A stretch of 64,000 nt of DNA. It comes from Clostridium kluyveri DSM 555 (lineage in GTDB: Bacteria > Bacillota > Clostridia > Clostridiales > Clostridiaceae). This document shows positions 1 through 6,979 of the stretch, piece after piece. The translations under genes were made by a program, and so were the position numbers. Position 1 is the stretch's first letter. Every line of letters begins with the position of its first letter. Under the pieces are notes generated by a model, which saw only the letters and a list, made by a program, of their open reading frames with translations, was not told the DNA's origin and ran no database searches. The stretch covers positions 3,900,619 to 3,964,618 of the forward strand of contig NC_009706.1 of the NCBI RefSeq assembly GCF_000016505.1, given 5' to 3'.

Positions 1-27
1 AACTTTTGAAATTCACAGAGGATCAGG

Positions 28-963
28 TTATGCAATGCCCTCACCCCCGGTCACGCGCTTGAAGTAGTCCTCCAGCGTATCCTCGCAAGTATGGGCTTCC
101 GCGACCTCCAATCCACTCTCAATAAAAGCGCGGGTGAGCGCCGTCACCGGCAAATTCGTATCGTACAGGCGCAGACTGCGGTCATTTTCCACCGTAAAGT
201 TATTCGTCCCAAAGCTTCGCTCCATGATTCTGGACGCCTGTGCCGTGTCGGAGACGATGAAATGAACATACTTACTGTTTTTTTCTTCTAATTCAGAAAG
301 ACTTTCTTCCTCCAGCAGAGCCCCATGGTCGATGATGCCGATATCGTCCGCCAGCAGGGATATTTCCGAAAGAATGTGGCTGGAAATCAAAATGGTTTTT
401 CCTCTCGCGTCGCACAGCTCCCGGATGAACGAACGGACTTCCGCAATGCCGATGGGGTCAAGCCCGTTGATCGGCTCGTCCAGAATCAGCAGTTCCGGGT
501 CGTGCATGATGGCAAGCGCGATGGCCAGACGCTGCTTCATACCGAGTGAGTATTGTGAAAACAGTTTTTTATCGCCGTACGGCAGCCCGACAACTTCCAA
601 TGCGCTGGAAACAGCGTTGCGCTTGGAAACACCCCGGAGTCGGGCAAAGATATTCAGGTTTTCCGTGCCGGTCAGATTTGGGTAAAAGCCCGGCGACTCA
701 ATGAGGTTGCCGACACGTGGCAGGATTTTTTTCTCATTTCCACGAATGCTTTTACCGAAAATTTTCACCTCTCCCGAGGTCGGCTGCGTCAGGCCTAGCA
801 GCATTTTCATCGTCGTGGTTTTTCCGGCACCGTTTCGTCCGAGCAACCCATAAATACGACCCTTTTTTACATGAATACTCAGGTTGGCAACGCTTTTCTG
901 CGCGCCATTCTGCGCGCCATATTGTTTGGTAAGATTTTTTGTTTCAATGATTATATCACTCAA
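28..963 (-). CDS. ABC transporter ATP-binding protein, bacitracin/lantibiotic-export type
   Basis: ATPase subunit (311 aa) of a drug or antimicrobial-peptide exporter. The Walker A motif GRNGAGKT lies at residues 42-49, followed by a signature YSLGMKQR, Walker B LLILDEP and a switch histidine in SSHILSE. The roughly 90-residue C-terminal extension is typical of the BcrA/LanF group. The start is TTG with an AGGAGG site eight bases upstream. Its permease partners would be downstream, beyond the left edge. It follows a histidine kinase and response regulator but has its own promoter with repeated operators, so the two-component system probably controls it. The family role in peptide-antibiotic resistance is known; the substrate here is not. 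Confidence 0.9.
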   Translation of the reverse strand: MSDIIIETKNLTKQYGAQNGAQKSVANLSIHVKKGRIYGLLGRNGAGKTTTMKMLLGLTQPTSGEVKIFGKSIRGNEKKILPRVGNLIESPGFYPNLTGTENLNIFARLRGVSKRNAVSSALEVVGLPYGDKKLFSQYSLGMKQRLAIALAIMHDPELLILDEPINGLDPIGIAEVRSFIRELCDARGKTILISSHILSEISLLADDIGIIDHGALLEEESLSELEEKNSKYVHFIVSDTAQASRIMERSFGTNNFTVENDRSLRLYDTNLPVTALTRAFIESGLEVAEAHTCEDTLEDYFKRVTGGEGIA

Positions 964-992
964 TCTCAGAACCTCCTTTTCTTACTGAAACC

Positions 993-1048
993 AGTGTAAC
1001 ACGCCAAGCTTGCATTAACCTTGCATTAACCTTGCATTAACCTTGCAA
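993..1048 (-). promoter_or_regulatory. ABC-operon promoter with 11-bp tandem operator repeats
   Basis: Three and a half head-to-tail copies of the 11-mer TTGCATTAACC (plus-strand reading) start at 1010, 1021, 1032 and 1043. A minus-strand -10-like TACACT lies at 993-998, and the repeats occupy the place of the -35 box. A helical-turn period of 11 bp just upstream of -10 is what OmpR/PhoB-type activators bind, so the adjacent regulator is the likely ligand (inference). Confidence 0.65.
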
Positions 1049-1055
1049 TTTTGGC

Positions 1056-1088
1056 AGAAAAAAAATCCCTGCCCACAGACAGGGATTC
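1056..1088 (-). terminator. Terminator of the two-component operon
   Basis: The arms AATCCCTG (1064-1071) and CAGGGATT (1080-1087) pair. On the minus strand they are followed by eight U residues. It ends the regulator-kinase transcript just before the ABC promoter. Confidence 0.8.
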
Positions 1089-1090
1089 AC

Positions 1091-2014
1091 TCAATTTTTT
1101 ACTGAGAAGCCAACGATAAACGCTGTATATCGGTTTGGTTCACTTTGGGCGGTAATCTTACCGTCCATTTTTTCGACCATCTGCCGGACAATGGACAGTC
1201 CCAATCCGCTTCCCTTATCAGAGCGGCCTTTATCACATTTGTATAACCGCTCAAAGATGTGCGGCAGATCCGCTTTCTCGATGCCGATCCCGTTGTCTGT
1301 GATACGGATTTCAATTTTATTTCCTTCTTGTGTCATTTCGATTTTTATCTGTGTGGCCCGGCTATGGTTAATGACGTTTTGCACCAGATTGTTGATAATA
1401 CGGGCATATCCGTCCAAATCCACCTTTGCAAACAGCGGCCTTTCCGGAATATTAATTTCGTAGTCTAGATGATTTTCTTCAAATATGGGAATCCAGTCTT
1501 TCAGAACATTTCGGGTTAGCTCCGCAAGCTCCACCCGCTCTATGGATAAGGCGAATTCGCTGGAATTGAGCTTGAACCAGTCGAAAAGGACATCGATATA
1601 ATCCTTCAGGTCGTGGGCTTTGTGTCTGGCGATTTCCAGATAATCCTCGCGCTCTTTTCCTGTGACAACGCCTCTATGCGACGCATCCAGATAGCCGATC
1701 AATGTAGTGAGCGGTGTCCGCACGTCATGGGAGAGGCTAGTCATGAGTTGACGATTGGTTTCGTCCGCTGTCCTGAGTCCGGAGAGCTGTTCCTCGTAAC
1801 GGGTAACAATTTCATTCATTTTGTAGGAAAGGTCTGCGGTCAACTCATTGTCCACGGCAAGAATTCTGCGATTTCCGTTTCCGGCTTCAATGTCATTCAG
1901 AGCATCTGTCATGTCCTGAAGCTGCCGCTTGACACCAAGGAGTTTTCCCATACAAATCATACCGAACAGAAGAGCAAGGAAGAAGAGTATGCCTAATGTC
2001 ACATCGAGAATCAC
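1091..2014 (-). CDS. Sensor histidine kinase
   Basis: Membrane sensor kinase of 307 aa with one N-terminal hydrophobic segment (about residues 3-26) and hardly any extracellular part. A linker leads to the phosphoacceptor motif SLSHDVRTPL (His96). The ATP-binding domain shows the N box NLVQNVINHS, a DNGIGI G1 box and GSGLGLSIV. The start is GTG, three bases after the stop of the upstream response regulator, so the two are translationally coupled. With so little sensing domain it may read its signal through the membrane or through the neighbouring transporter, as peptide-sensing kinases of Firmicutes do; that is an inference. Confidence 0.9.
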   Translation of the reverse strand: MILDVTLGILFFLALLFGMICMGKLLGVKRQLQDMTDALNDIEAGNGNRRILAVDNELTADLSYKMNEIVTRYEEQLSGLRTADETNRQLMTSLSHDVRTPLTTLIGYLDASHRGVVTGKEREDYLEIARHKAHDLKDYIDVLFDWFKLNSSEFALSIERVELAELTRNVLKDWIPIFEENHLDYEINIPERPLFAKVDLDGYARIINNLVQNVINHSRATQIKIEMTQEGNKIEIRITDNGIGIEKADLPHIFERLYKCDKGRSDKGSGLGLSIVRQMVEKMDGKITAQSEPNRYTAFIVGFSVKN

Positions 2015-2017
2015 GGC

Positions 2018-2719
2018 TTACACCTCCTTGTTGAAGCGGTAGCCGATTCCTTTTACCGTCTGGATGTAATAGGGAGCGCCGGAATCAGGTTCGATTTTTT
2101 TGCGGAGCCTGCTGATAATCGCCATAATATTGCTGTCATCATAAACGTATGCTTCACCCCAAACTTCCTCGTAAATCTGCTGTTTTGTCAAAATCTTCCC
2201 CTGATTTTTCGCGCAGAACAGCAGCAGGTCAAATTCTTTCGGCGGCAATTCAAACGTCCCGTTCTGAGTGGTTACGCTCCGGCTGTCCAAGTCTATGGTC
2301 AGCCCCTGATAAGTCAGCGGCTGTGAATGATCTCCAGTCGTATTGAACCGCGTATAACGGCGGATTAAGGAAACCACACGGGCAATCAGTTCATCCATAT
2401 CAAAGGGTTTTGTCAGATAATCATCCGCACCCGAGCGCAGTCCGCGAACCTTTGATGTGCTGTCATTTTTGGAGGTCAGCATTAGTATGGGAACACTGCT
2501 TGTCTGCCGTATTTTCTCCATAGTCTGAAAGCCGTCCATTCCCGGCATCATCACATCCAAAAGAATAAGCTGGTAATCATTCTTCTGGAGCATGGCGAGC
2601 CCATCCGCACCGGAATAGCAATGGTCTGCGTCTATACTTTCAACCGCCACGCTCTGCCTGATCAAAGCACACAGCTCTTTATCATCATCAATCACTAAGA
2701 TTTTATAGCTCATTTTCAA
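2018..2719 (-). CDS. OmpR-family response regulator
   Basis: DNA-binding response regulator of 233 aa. The receiver domain has the acidic pocket DDD (11-13), the phosphoacceptor in LLDVMMPG (Asp55) and the lysine in YLTKPF. The C-terminal winged helix ends in the usual QTVKGIGYRF. It is the first full-size gene of the operon with the kinase. The probable target is the 11-bp repeat array upstream of the ABC transporter gene. MSYK, two codons in, is an alternative start. Confidence 0.93.
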   Translation of the reverse strand: MKMSYKILVIDDDKELCALIRQSVAVESIDADHCYSGADGLAMLQKNDYQLILLDVMMPGMDGFQTMEKIRQTSSVPILMLTSKNDSTSKVRGLRSGADDYLTKPFDMDELIARVVSLIRRYTRFNTTGDHSQPLTYQGLTIDLDSRSVTTQNGTFELPPKEFDLLLFCAKNQGKILTKQQIYEEVWGEAYVYDDSNIMAIISRLRKKIEPDSGAPYYIQTVKGIGYRFNKEV

Positions 2720-2735
2720 TCCTCCTTCGATTCAT

Positions 2736-2915
2736 TTACTTTTTTTCTTCTTTCTTCCTCGCATCAGCTGGTTTCTCCGCATCCTTTGGAATTGCCCATG
2801 CGCGACCGAAACGAACCGCTCCGGCTATTCTGTTTTCCTCGCAGAGTTTCTGTATTCTTCTCTTTGAGATACCCCATTGATCAGCGGCCTGCTGTACGGA
2901 TATATAATCAAGCAT
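2736..2915 (-). CDS. Small helix-turn-helix protein (excisionase-like)
   Basis: A 59-aa protein. It begins MLDYISVQQAADQWGISKRR, a MerR/Xis-like helix-turn-helix in which the VQQAADQWGIS helix precedes the recognition helix KRRIQKLCE. The wing contains GAVRFGRAWAIP. The tail is lysine- and glutamate-rich. GGAGG lies 6 bases before the ATG. It sits 16 bases upstream of the response-regulator gene and is probably cotranscribed with it. Such proteins are common beside two-component cargo in Clostridium mobile elements. Whether it is a local regulator or a recombination directionality factor cannot be told from sequence. Confidence 0.8.
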   Translation of the reverse strand: MLDYISVQQAADQWGISKRRIQKLCEENRIAGAVRFGRAWAIPKDAEKPADARKKEEKK

Positions 2916-3036
2916 TTGTATTCCTCCAACTTGTGTCTTTCTCTCAGTATATACGCAATCGCGAATGAAAGCAACAACCGCCTTGCAAAGCCAGTCCTCT
3001 CACTTTAATTAAGAGAGGGAGCTGGCTGTGCGCTAA

Positions 3037-3159
3037 TACGATAAATTTTTTGCTTGGAAAGAATTTTTGAAAGCCTACGAGCTCACGCTCTATCATGCAG
3101 CGAGTCCAATGAATTTCTATTTGTGCCTTGAAGTTGACAATACTAATGAGCAGTGGTAA
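3037..3159 (+). pseudogene. Decayed gene fragment under the folate-operon promoter
   Basis: An open stretch of 41 codons with no plausible start, reading KAYELTLYHAASPMNFYLCL and ending in TAA. It looks like the last part of a degraded protein; it reminds me of the C-terminus of spore-photolyase-like radical SAM proteins, but the match is weak. The folate-operon promoter lies within its end. Confidence 0.3.
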
Positions 3160-3162
3160 TAT
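3134..3162 (+). promoter_or_regulatory. Sigma-A promoter of the folate module
   Basis: A consensus TTGACA (3134-3139) and TAATAT (3157-3162) are separated by exactly 17 bases. The predicted transcript starts near 3169, at the first base of riboswitch helix P1. Confidence 0.85.
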
Positions 3163-3165
3163 AAA

Positions 3166-3260
3166 TGTGTTGTATGACTGACGGAAGTGGATTCAACCAC
3201 AGGGAGTACAGCGTTTTGGAAAGCCGACCGTCTGGGCATGATGCTTGGATTGGTGGGTCT
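3166..3260 (+). promoter_or_regulatory. ZTP (pfl) riboswitch with terminator
   Basis: The RNA shows the ZTP-aptamer layout. P1 pairs TGTTGTA (3169-3175) with TACAGCG (3207-3213). TGACTGACG follows the first P1 strand. P2 is GTGG/CCAC with a short loop, then GGGAG. After a linker comes CCGACCGTCTGGGCA, close to the family hallmark CCGCCUGGGCA. That last strand can instead pair with GGATTGGTGGG to form a terminator ending in T6 (3250-3255), the known mechanism. Ligand binding (ZTP/ZMP, a sign of 10-formyl-THF shortage) would let transcription continue. Confidence 0.85.
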
Positions 3261-3308
3261 TTTTTATTTTCTGAATGCACTTAATACCATTCAGAGAACA
3301 TTTGAATC

Positions 3309-3428
3309 AGAGCAGAGTAGAACGTTGTGCGTAAATCATTGATTTGCAGTGCCTTCTGAACGGGGAGTTGTCAGAGGGACGAAAAGCCTTTTAGGGCTTA
3401 CGGTACAAGGTTCGCATCCCGCTGCTGC
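3309..3428 (+). promoter_or_regulatory. Tetrahydrofolate (THF) riboswitch
   Basis: P1 pairs AGCAG (3311-3315) with CTGCT (3422-3426). The conserved AGAGTAG and GCGT follow. P3 pairs CCTTCTGA with TCAGAGGG around the loop ACGGGGAGTTG. Then come the invariant ACGAA, a hairpin GCC/GGC, CGGT and GCATCC. All match the THF riboswitch order. An extra small hairpin (AAATCA/TGATTT) is inserted after GCGT, and P2 has one G-G mismatch. The family lowers folate-uptake gene expression when THF is abundant. Confidence 0.82.
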
Positions 3429-3573
3429 ATAAGGAGAAGCGGTGTAATGATTGTGCCTCTTGTTGTGTAGCTGTGCTGCATGACAGGAGGTGTATTTGAT
3501 GGTTATAACTTAGAAATTCAATTTAACAATAAACTTTCTATGTCACGTTCTATTTAAGAAGGGAGAAGTTAAA
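3429..3573 (+). other. Leader between THF aptamer and folate transporter, with mini-ORF
   Basis: 145 bases without a gene. A strong site AGGAGG (3485-3490) precedes a four-codon ORF, MVIT, at 3499-3513. It could be a leader peptide or what remains of a lost gene. The transporter has its own site, GAAGGGAGAAG, seven bases before its TTG. Confidence 0.4.
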
Positions 3574-4476
3574 TTGAAGAATACAACTTTATATGTGCGC
3601 CGCATCACAATCTCTGCGGTATTTCTCAGTATTTCACTTGTTTTAAAAACAACATTTTCTTTCTACATACCCGTGTTTGGTCAAAATGGAATGAGTGTTG
3701 GCATCTCCGGCATTTTCTCCATTATGCCATCCCTGTTATTCGGGCCAGTATATGGCGCGGTTGTGTCCGGGCTTTCTGACTTTTTGGGTTACCTTTTAAA
3801 GCCTGTTGGAACCTATATACCTCTTATGACGCTGGTCGTAGCTGCCGGTGGATTTATCCGGGGCGCATTATGGTCTGTCCTGTGCAACAAAGACAACAAG
3901 AAAATGAGAATGATAGTTGCAATTTTTTCCGTACTCATGTTATTAGCAGGGATTTGTAATATTGCGTTTCTGGCTGCCGATGGCGTTAATCGTGAATTCT
4001 ACAATCATGTACAAAAAGAAAACGTCAATACGGACAACATGCACCTTATCAGTAAAATGCTGATTGAAAGAACCATTGGTACAAAAGATCCATCGGGAAA
4101 TCTGGCAACATATATTTCTTGGGTCACAACCGCAATGATTGGATGCGCAACTCTCGGCATCCTGTTGTTAGCCGCTGATCTCTTCCTGTCGAAAAAGATT
4201 TTTCATGACACAAGCAGGGAGCAGATCCCCCAACTTCTTATCGCTATGATTGGTTCCGGTTTGATTGTCACCACTCTTAACACAGTCGTATTGCGTGAAA
4301 CAATTTTTACCGCATGGAAGGTACTGCCGTTTGCAGTCATATGGATTCCCAGAGTAATTGAAGAAATCCTTGGCAATACAGTCAAGGCATATTTTGTGGT
4401 CATTCTGATGGGCATTTGCAGAAAACAGAATACCCTGCAAGAGATAATGAATGGGTCATCCGTTAAGTTCAAATAG
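3574..4476 (+). CDS. folT: ECF transporter S component, folate-type (FolT-like)
   Basis: Substrate-binding membrane subunit (300 aa) of an energy-coupling-factor vitamin transporter. It has about six hydrophobic segments; the first half reads like ECF S components, with GMSVGISGIFSIMPSLLFGP and the following GAVVSGLSDFLGYLLKP. It is longer than usual for FolT (roughly 170-200 aa) because of a hydrophilic insert near residues 130-190. The upstream ZTP and THF riboswitches point to folate as substrate. No ECF ATPase or T subunit is here, so it must use the host module. The start is TTG. It overlaps the next gene by 26 bases. Confidence 0.8.
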   Translation: MKNTTLYVRRITISAVFLSISLVLKTTFSFYIPVFGQNGMSVGISGIFSIMPSLLFGPVYGAVVSGLSDFLGYLLKPVGTYIPLMTLVVAAGGFIRGALWSVLCNKDNKKMRMIVAIFSVLMLLAGICNIAFLAADGVNREFYNHVQKENVNTDNMHLISKMLIERTIGTKDPSGNLATYISWVTTAMIGCATLGILLLAADLFLSKKIFHDTSREQIPQLLIAMIGSGLIVTTLNTVVLRETIFTAWKVLPFAVIWIPRVIEEILGNTVKAYFVVILMGICRKQNTLQEIMNGSSVKFK

Positions 4477-5317
4477 AAATCAAAGACTCGTAAGATTGGA
4501 GCGGAGCATTTTGGAACACTATACGGTTTTAAATGAAAACGTACACCAGTTTCCGGTGGTGATTGATTTACCCCACAGCGGCACCTTTGTCCCCGAAGAC
4601 ATTCGCAGCAGCTTCCTTAAAGGCGTCTGTCTGTCAAACACAGATTGGTTCTTGCCGGAGCTATACGACTTTCTTCCTGCAATGGGCTGCACCACGATCA
4701 TCAACCACCTAAGCCGTTATGTGGTAGATATGAACCGGCCGGTCAATAGTGCAAAACATGGGGATTACCGCAAAACCGTAGTCTATCAGGAAAATACTCA
4801 AGGCAGCCGTTTGTATTCTTCACCGCTGAATGAGAATGAAATTAACCGTCGGGTAGGCCTGTATTATGACCCTTATCATCAGGCGCTTGAAAAACTTTTG
4901 CGTGAAAAATTAAAGGTGTATCCGTCGGTTCTCCTTTTGGACTTGCACAGTTTCTTCCTTGACTTTGGCGATGGCGGCAGCCAAGATATTTATTTATCCA
5001 ACCGACGCGGCGTTACATCCTCTGAGCAGACGTTGTATGGACTGCACGAAAATCTTACAGCACAAGGCTACAGTGTTATAGATAATGCAAACTTGGGAGG
5101 ACATATTATTAATCATTACCGTGAGCTTTTTGGCGAGCGGATTGAGGGTGTGATGATGGAACTGCGGTATACAAAATATATCGCAGACCGCTACTTTGGA
5201 GAAGAAGAGCTAACGGATAGAAACGAAATGCTTTTTCAATCTGCAAAGCAAAAGCTAAAGGAAGCGTTTATGCGACTGCCTTATTTTCAGGGGGTAAATA
5301 CAAAACAGGCGAAATAG
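4451..5317 (+). CDS. N-formylglutamate amidohydrolase family enzyme
   Basis: A 288-aa zinc-dependent amidohydrolase of the HutG-like N-formylglutamate deformylase family. Motifs visible are VIDLPHSG near residue 37, RYVVDMNRP near 90, and LLDLHSF near 160, in the order expected for the metal site. It overlaps folT and follows the same riboswitches, so it belongs to the folate module. It may act on a formylated or p-aminobenzoyl glutamate derived from folate rather than on a histidine-pathway intermediate; that is inference from context, as no hut genes are present. A TTG start at 4496 is possible. Confidence 0.75.
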   Translation: MGHPLSSNRNQRLVRLERSILEHYTVLNENVHQFPVVIDLPHSGTFVPEDIRSSFLKGVCLSNTDWFLPELYDFLPAMGCTTIINHLSRYVVDMNRPVNSAKHGDYRKTVVYQENTQGSRLYSSPLNENEINRRVGLYYDPYHQALEKLLREKLKVYPSVLLLDLHSFFLDFGDGGSQDIYLSNRRGVTSSEQTLYGLHENLTAQGYSVIDNANLGGHIINHYRELFGERIEGVMMELRYTKYIADRYFGEEELTDRNEMLFQSAKQKLKEAFMRLPYFQGVNTKQAK

Positions 5318-5408
5318 CAACGCGTATTTTACGGTATATGACTACAATGGAAATAATTTCTACGTATCCCGATATAATTAATAAAATCACAAAAGGAGGA
5401 ATAATCCG

Positions 5409-6044
5409 ATGGAACAAAAAGATTACTGGAACAGTGTATCGGAGACAAAACAGTTTACAACGCCATTTCAGGCAAATGAATTCGCCAATTATCTCGATCT
5501 CAATGCCGTCATTCTTGATGTTGGGTGCGGCTATGGCCGTACATTAAACGAATTGCATCATCTTGGGTACAGGCATCTGATTGGCATGGATTTTTCGCAG
5601 GGAATGATCGAACGGGGAAAACAGCAGGCTCCTTATCTTGACCTCCGTTTGAAAAAAGATGCAGGGATTGATTTGCCGGATCATAGTATAGACGCAGTGA
5701 TACTCTTTGCCGTCCTGACTTGTATCAAAAGCAATGAAGAACAGCAGGCTCTGATTTCCGAAATAAATCGTGTATTAAAACCTGACGGAATTCTCTACAT
5801 CAATGATTTCCTTATCAATTCAGATGAACGAAATCAAGCCCGCTATCAAAGCTTTGAAGAAAAGTATGGCATCTATGGTGTCTTTGAATTGCCGGAAGGC
5901 GCCGTTCTTCGCCATCACTCAGAGAAATGGTTGAAGGAGCTTATGGCTGATTTTAGCACATTGAAATATGAACGCCTGACATTTACGACTATGAACGGGC
6001 ATAAATCGAATGGATTTTATTTCATAGGAAGGAAACTTTCCTAA
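5409..6044 (+). CDS. Class I SAM-dependent methyltransferase
   Basis: Protein of 211 aa with the Rossmann-fold methyltransferase signature: motif I ILDVGCGYGRT near residues 35-45, the acidic loop GMDFSQGMIERG near 58-70, DHSIDAVILFAVLTC near 93-107, and LKPDGILYINDF near 126-137. AGGAGG stands upstream of the ATG. It is the third gene of the plus-strand folate module, 91 bases after the amidohydrolase. The substrate is unknown. Confidence 0.85.
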   Translation: MEQKDYWNSVSETKQFTTPFQANEFANYLDLNAVILDVGCGYGRTLNELHHLGYRHLIGMDFSQGMIERGKQQAPYLDLRLKKDAGIDLPDHSIDAVILFAVLTCIKSNEEQQALISEINRVLKPDGILYINDFLINSDERNQARYQSFEEKYGIYGVFELPEGAVLRHHSEKWLKELMADFSTLKYERLTFTTMNGHKSNGFYFIGRKLS

Positions 6045-6208
6045 GTCTATCGTTTATTCTTAAGTTACCTTCAAAAAACAACCAGTATATCTTGCTTTTC
6101 ATCAATGACCTAGGTTATTATTGTTTTTTGTTCTCCCTAACAGTCATCACTGGTTCGTTCTCAATCCTAAGCCCATACTGTAAAATTGGGTGAGGAGGTG
6201 AACTTACA

Positions 6209-6532
6209 GTGGAGGAATTGCTGAACTCATTTGGTCAGACCATAAAGGAAGCCCGGATTGCCGCAGGCATGACACAGGATGCCCTTGCGGAACAGGTCGG
6301 AGTCACGCCAAGATACATAATGGCCATTGAAAATGAAAACAAACACCCAAGAATGCCGGTACTACTTAAGATTATCCGCGCCTTGAAAATATCAGCCGAT
6401 ACGATCTTTTACCCAGAAATTCAACATTCAGACAGAGAAAAAGAACAGCTCATGCATATGATTCAGCTGTGCGGCAAAAAGGAAATCAAAATAGCCGCCG
6501 CAACCATCAAGGCGCTATTGGATGCCAGATAA
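6209..6532 (+). CDS. XRE-family helix-turn-helix regulator
   Basis: A 107-aa DNA-binding protein starting at GTG after GAGGAGGTGAA. The N-terminal HTH covers about residues 9-63: IKEARIAAGMTQDALAEQVG followed by the recognition helix TPRYIMAIENENKHP. The C-terminal 40 residues are charged and probably helical. It is probably a repressor of ICE or cargo functions; the target is not evident. Confidence 0.85.
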   Translation: MEELLNSFGQTIKEARIAAGMTQDALAEQVGVTPRYIMAIENENKHPRMPVLLKIIRALKISADTIFYPEIQHSDREKEQLMHMIQLCGKKEIKIAAATIKALLDAR

Positions 6533-6649
6533 GCAGAATCCATCTTCTTTCTTCGGAGGTGGATTTTCTTCATGTTAAAGTAATTATTGTTGTTTCTCTG
6601 TGTTTAAAGAAATCCTTAGAGTGACAAGTTCACTGCATAGGCCATGATG

Positions 6650-6710
6650 ACACATACCATATGCCGCCGACAGGACGCACTGCTCCCTTGGCGGTAGGGT
6701 ATGTGTTTTC
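6650..6710. terminator. Long hairpin between convergent genes
   Basis: The arms ACACATACC (6650-6658) and GGTATGTGT (6698-6706) pair, with GCCGCC/GGCGGT inside. It ends in TTTT on the plus strand. It separates the XRE gene from the end of the minus-strand transfer operon. Confidence 0.65.
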
Positions 6711-6965
6711 TCATTTCACCGTAAACAGCAGACTACTCTTGCCGCCGTTTTCCCGCCAGCGCTGTTCCTTTTGAAGATAGCCGGTCTTTTCGAGGTCGGC
6801 GATGGCTCGCTGTACCGTGCGGCGGGAGAGCTTCAAGTCCTTAGCAATAGTACCGATTGCAGGATAACAGGTTCCGTCCCTGTTCGCCCGGTCTTTCAGA
6901 TACCGGTAAACCGCCACGGCACGGTGTGGGACATTTTCAGCATAGAGTGAGGAAAGATAGTTCAA
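6711..6965 (-). CDS. Helix-turn-helix domain protein
   Basis: An 84-aa winged-helix protein of the HTH_36 type, often found at the end of ICE transfer operons. LKLSRRTVQRAIADLEKTGY is the recognition helix and start of the wing. The start is TTG, 15 bases after the coupling-protein gene. It probably regulates the element, and replication-initiator N-terminal domains share this fold. It is not obviously truncated, although similar domains are often part of longer proteins. Confidence 0.75.
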   Translation of the reverse strand: MNYLSSLYAENVPHRAVAVYRYLKDRANRDGTCYPAIGTIAKDLKLSRRTVQRAIADLEKTGYLQKEQRWRENGGKSSLLFTVK

Positions 6966-6979
6966 ATCACGAACACCCC

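Noticed and set aside
28..2915. Acquired vancomycin-type or bacitracin resistance operon
   Set aside because: Only the ATPase and a two-component system are visible; no van genes or undecaprenyl-pyrophosphate phosphatase in the window, so the resistance cannot be specified.
3037..3159. A functional small gene upstream of the folate operon
   Set aside because: No start codon or ribosome-binding site; its end overlaps a consensus promoter.
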